From Pardosa pseudoannulata (taxonomy: Eukaryota; Arthropoda; Arachnida; Araneae; Lycosidae), in contig CM063508.1 in NCBI GenBank assembly GCA_032207245.1, positions 118,726,907-118,790,906 on the forward strand: DNA of 64,000 nt, in the 5' to 3' direction. A program made the position numbers and the translations under genes. This document shows positions 63,360 to 64,000 of the stretch, piece after piece (position 1 is the stretch's first letter; each line of letters begins with the position of its first letter). A model generated the notes under the pieces. The model searched no databases and was not told where the DNA came from. It saw nothing but the letters and a program-made list of their open reading frames with translations.

Positions 63360-64000
63360 ATATATATATGTATATGTGTGTGCGGTAGAGAAAAAAAAAG
63401 TTTTCCTGATGTGCAGCGCTTAGTGACACTTCTCACAACAGATACCTACTTCAGATGCGAGAGAAGCGATTGACTGCGATAAGTATGCTGTGCCACTCAA
63501 TGGCCACTCAAACCTTTTGTGTTTAATTAGTTTATCTTCATTAATTAGTGTCTTGTCCGCATATTTTAGGACAATAAATGTTTCATATATCATGTTGAAT
63601 ATGATCATCAATATCCCATATCCCACAAATATAAATATATATGTATGCATTATTTAGAATTATGGAGATCCCAATTTCTATGTCTACTTCATATGATAAC
63701 GAATAAAATATTTTTTTGTATATACCACCAATCACGTTGTGACATTTAGTATTATCTTTCATTTTCTTTTTTAATTTTAAACTTTCTGTTCTAGCATTCT
63801 TATTTTGCCATTGTAAAATCTCCTTAATGATACAATTATTTAAGATTTTGTAAGCGCATCAATAATTTTTATTTTAATAAAAACTAAAATACAATATAAT
63901 TTCATATATTCAAAGGGCATATATATTTTAAATATTTTTCTGATGCCAGCTGATGTATTTTAAAACAGTAAGTGGGTTCTTAGCTTTTGAATAGCATAGG
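63360..64000. other. AT-rich non-coding DNA to window end
   Basis: Resumes with the displaced TA/TG microsatellite, then sequence with no recognised gene; the 76-codon minus frame at 63420-63650 has no motif. Confidence 0.45.

Overview
This window looks like nuclear DNA from an arthropod. It is very AT-rich, with long introns full of small transposons, tRNA-derived SINEs and (TA)n microsatellites, and there is no bacterial-style gene packing. The Ave-type SAM protein points to an arthropod. A chelicerate such as a spider is my best guess from the general look of the repeats, but that is inference only. Almost every longer open frame is chance AT-rich sequence or a transposon remnant. The real genes are split into exons of 36 to 163 bases, which I assembled by hand from splice sites, reading phase and recognisable protein families.

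Three protein genes are supported. (1) An SFT2D2-like vesicle-transport membrane protein lies on the minus strand. It has seven coding exons between 39103 and 27750, and all phases close to give 161 residues, close to the family's usual length. (2) An aveugle (ave)-like SAM-domain protein lies on the plus strand, with five coding exons from 40462 to 44671 and 135 residues. It is head-to-head with SFT2D2, and about 1.4 kb separates the two start codons. (3) A TINAG-like (TINAGL1/Swim) cathepsin-fold pseudoprotease lies on the minus strand. Eight exons from 58766 to 50109 encode the C-terminal 263 residues. The catalytic Cys is Ser, and the N-terminal exons were not found. A CpG-rich block at about 569-1140 may be the promoter and first exon of a gene that leaves the window on the left.

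Layout: 1-22 kb is gene-poor and made of transposon relics (two mariner/Tc1-type relics, a hAT family, a Tigger nested in hAT, a Helitron with both ends, SINEs). 22-40 kb holds SFT2D2 with its 3' region and introns, which contain a MITE with target-site duplication, a piggyBac-type MITE, a jockey-type gag relic and a long inverted repeat. 40-45 kb holds ave. 45-50 kb lies between the tail-to-tail ave and TINAGL genes. 50-59 kb holds TINAGL. 59-64 kb contains a piggyBac-like relic, a mariner relic, a (CA)(TA) microsatellite and a solo-LTR-like element.

The three genes do not form one pathway: SFT2 acts in Golgi/endosome traffic, Ave is a Ras-MAPK scaffold component, and TINAG-like proteins are secreted matrix/Wnt-binding proteins. 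The most informative observations are the divergent SFT2D2/ave promoter, a short reading frame overlapping the ave start, two nested insertions with sister copies acting as 'empty sites', and a 770-bp element present as inverted copies either side of the SFT2D2/ave block. I did not find a convincing new biological system.
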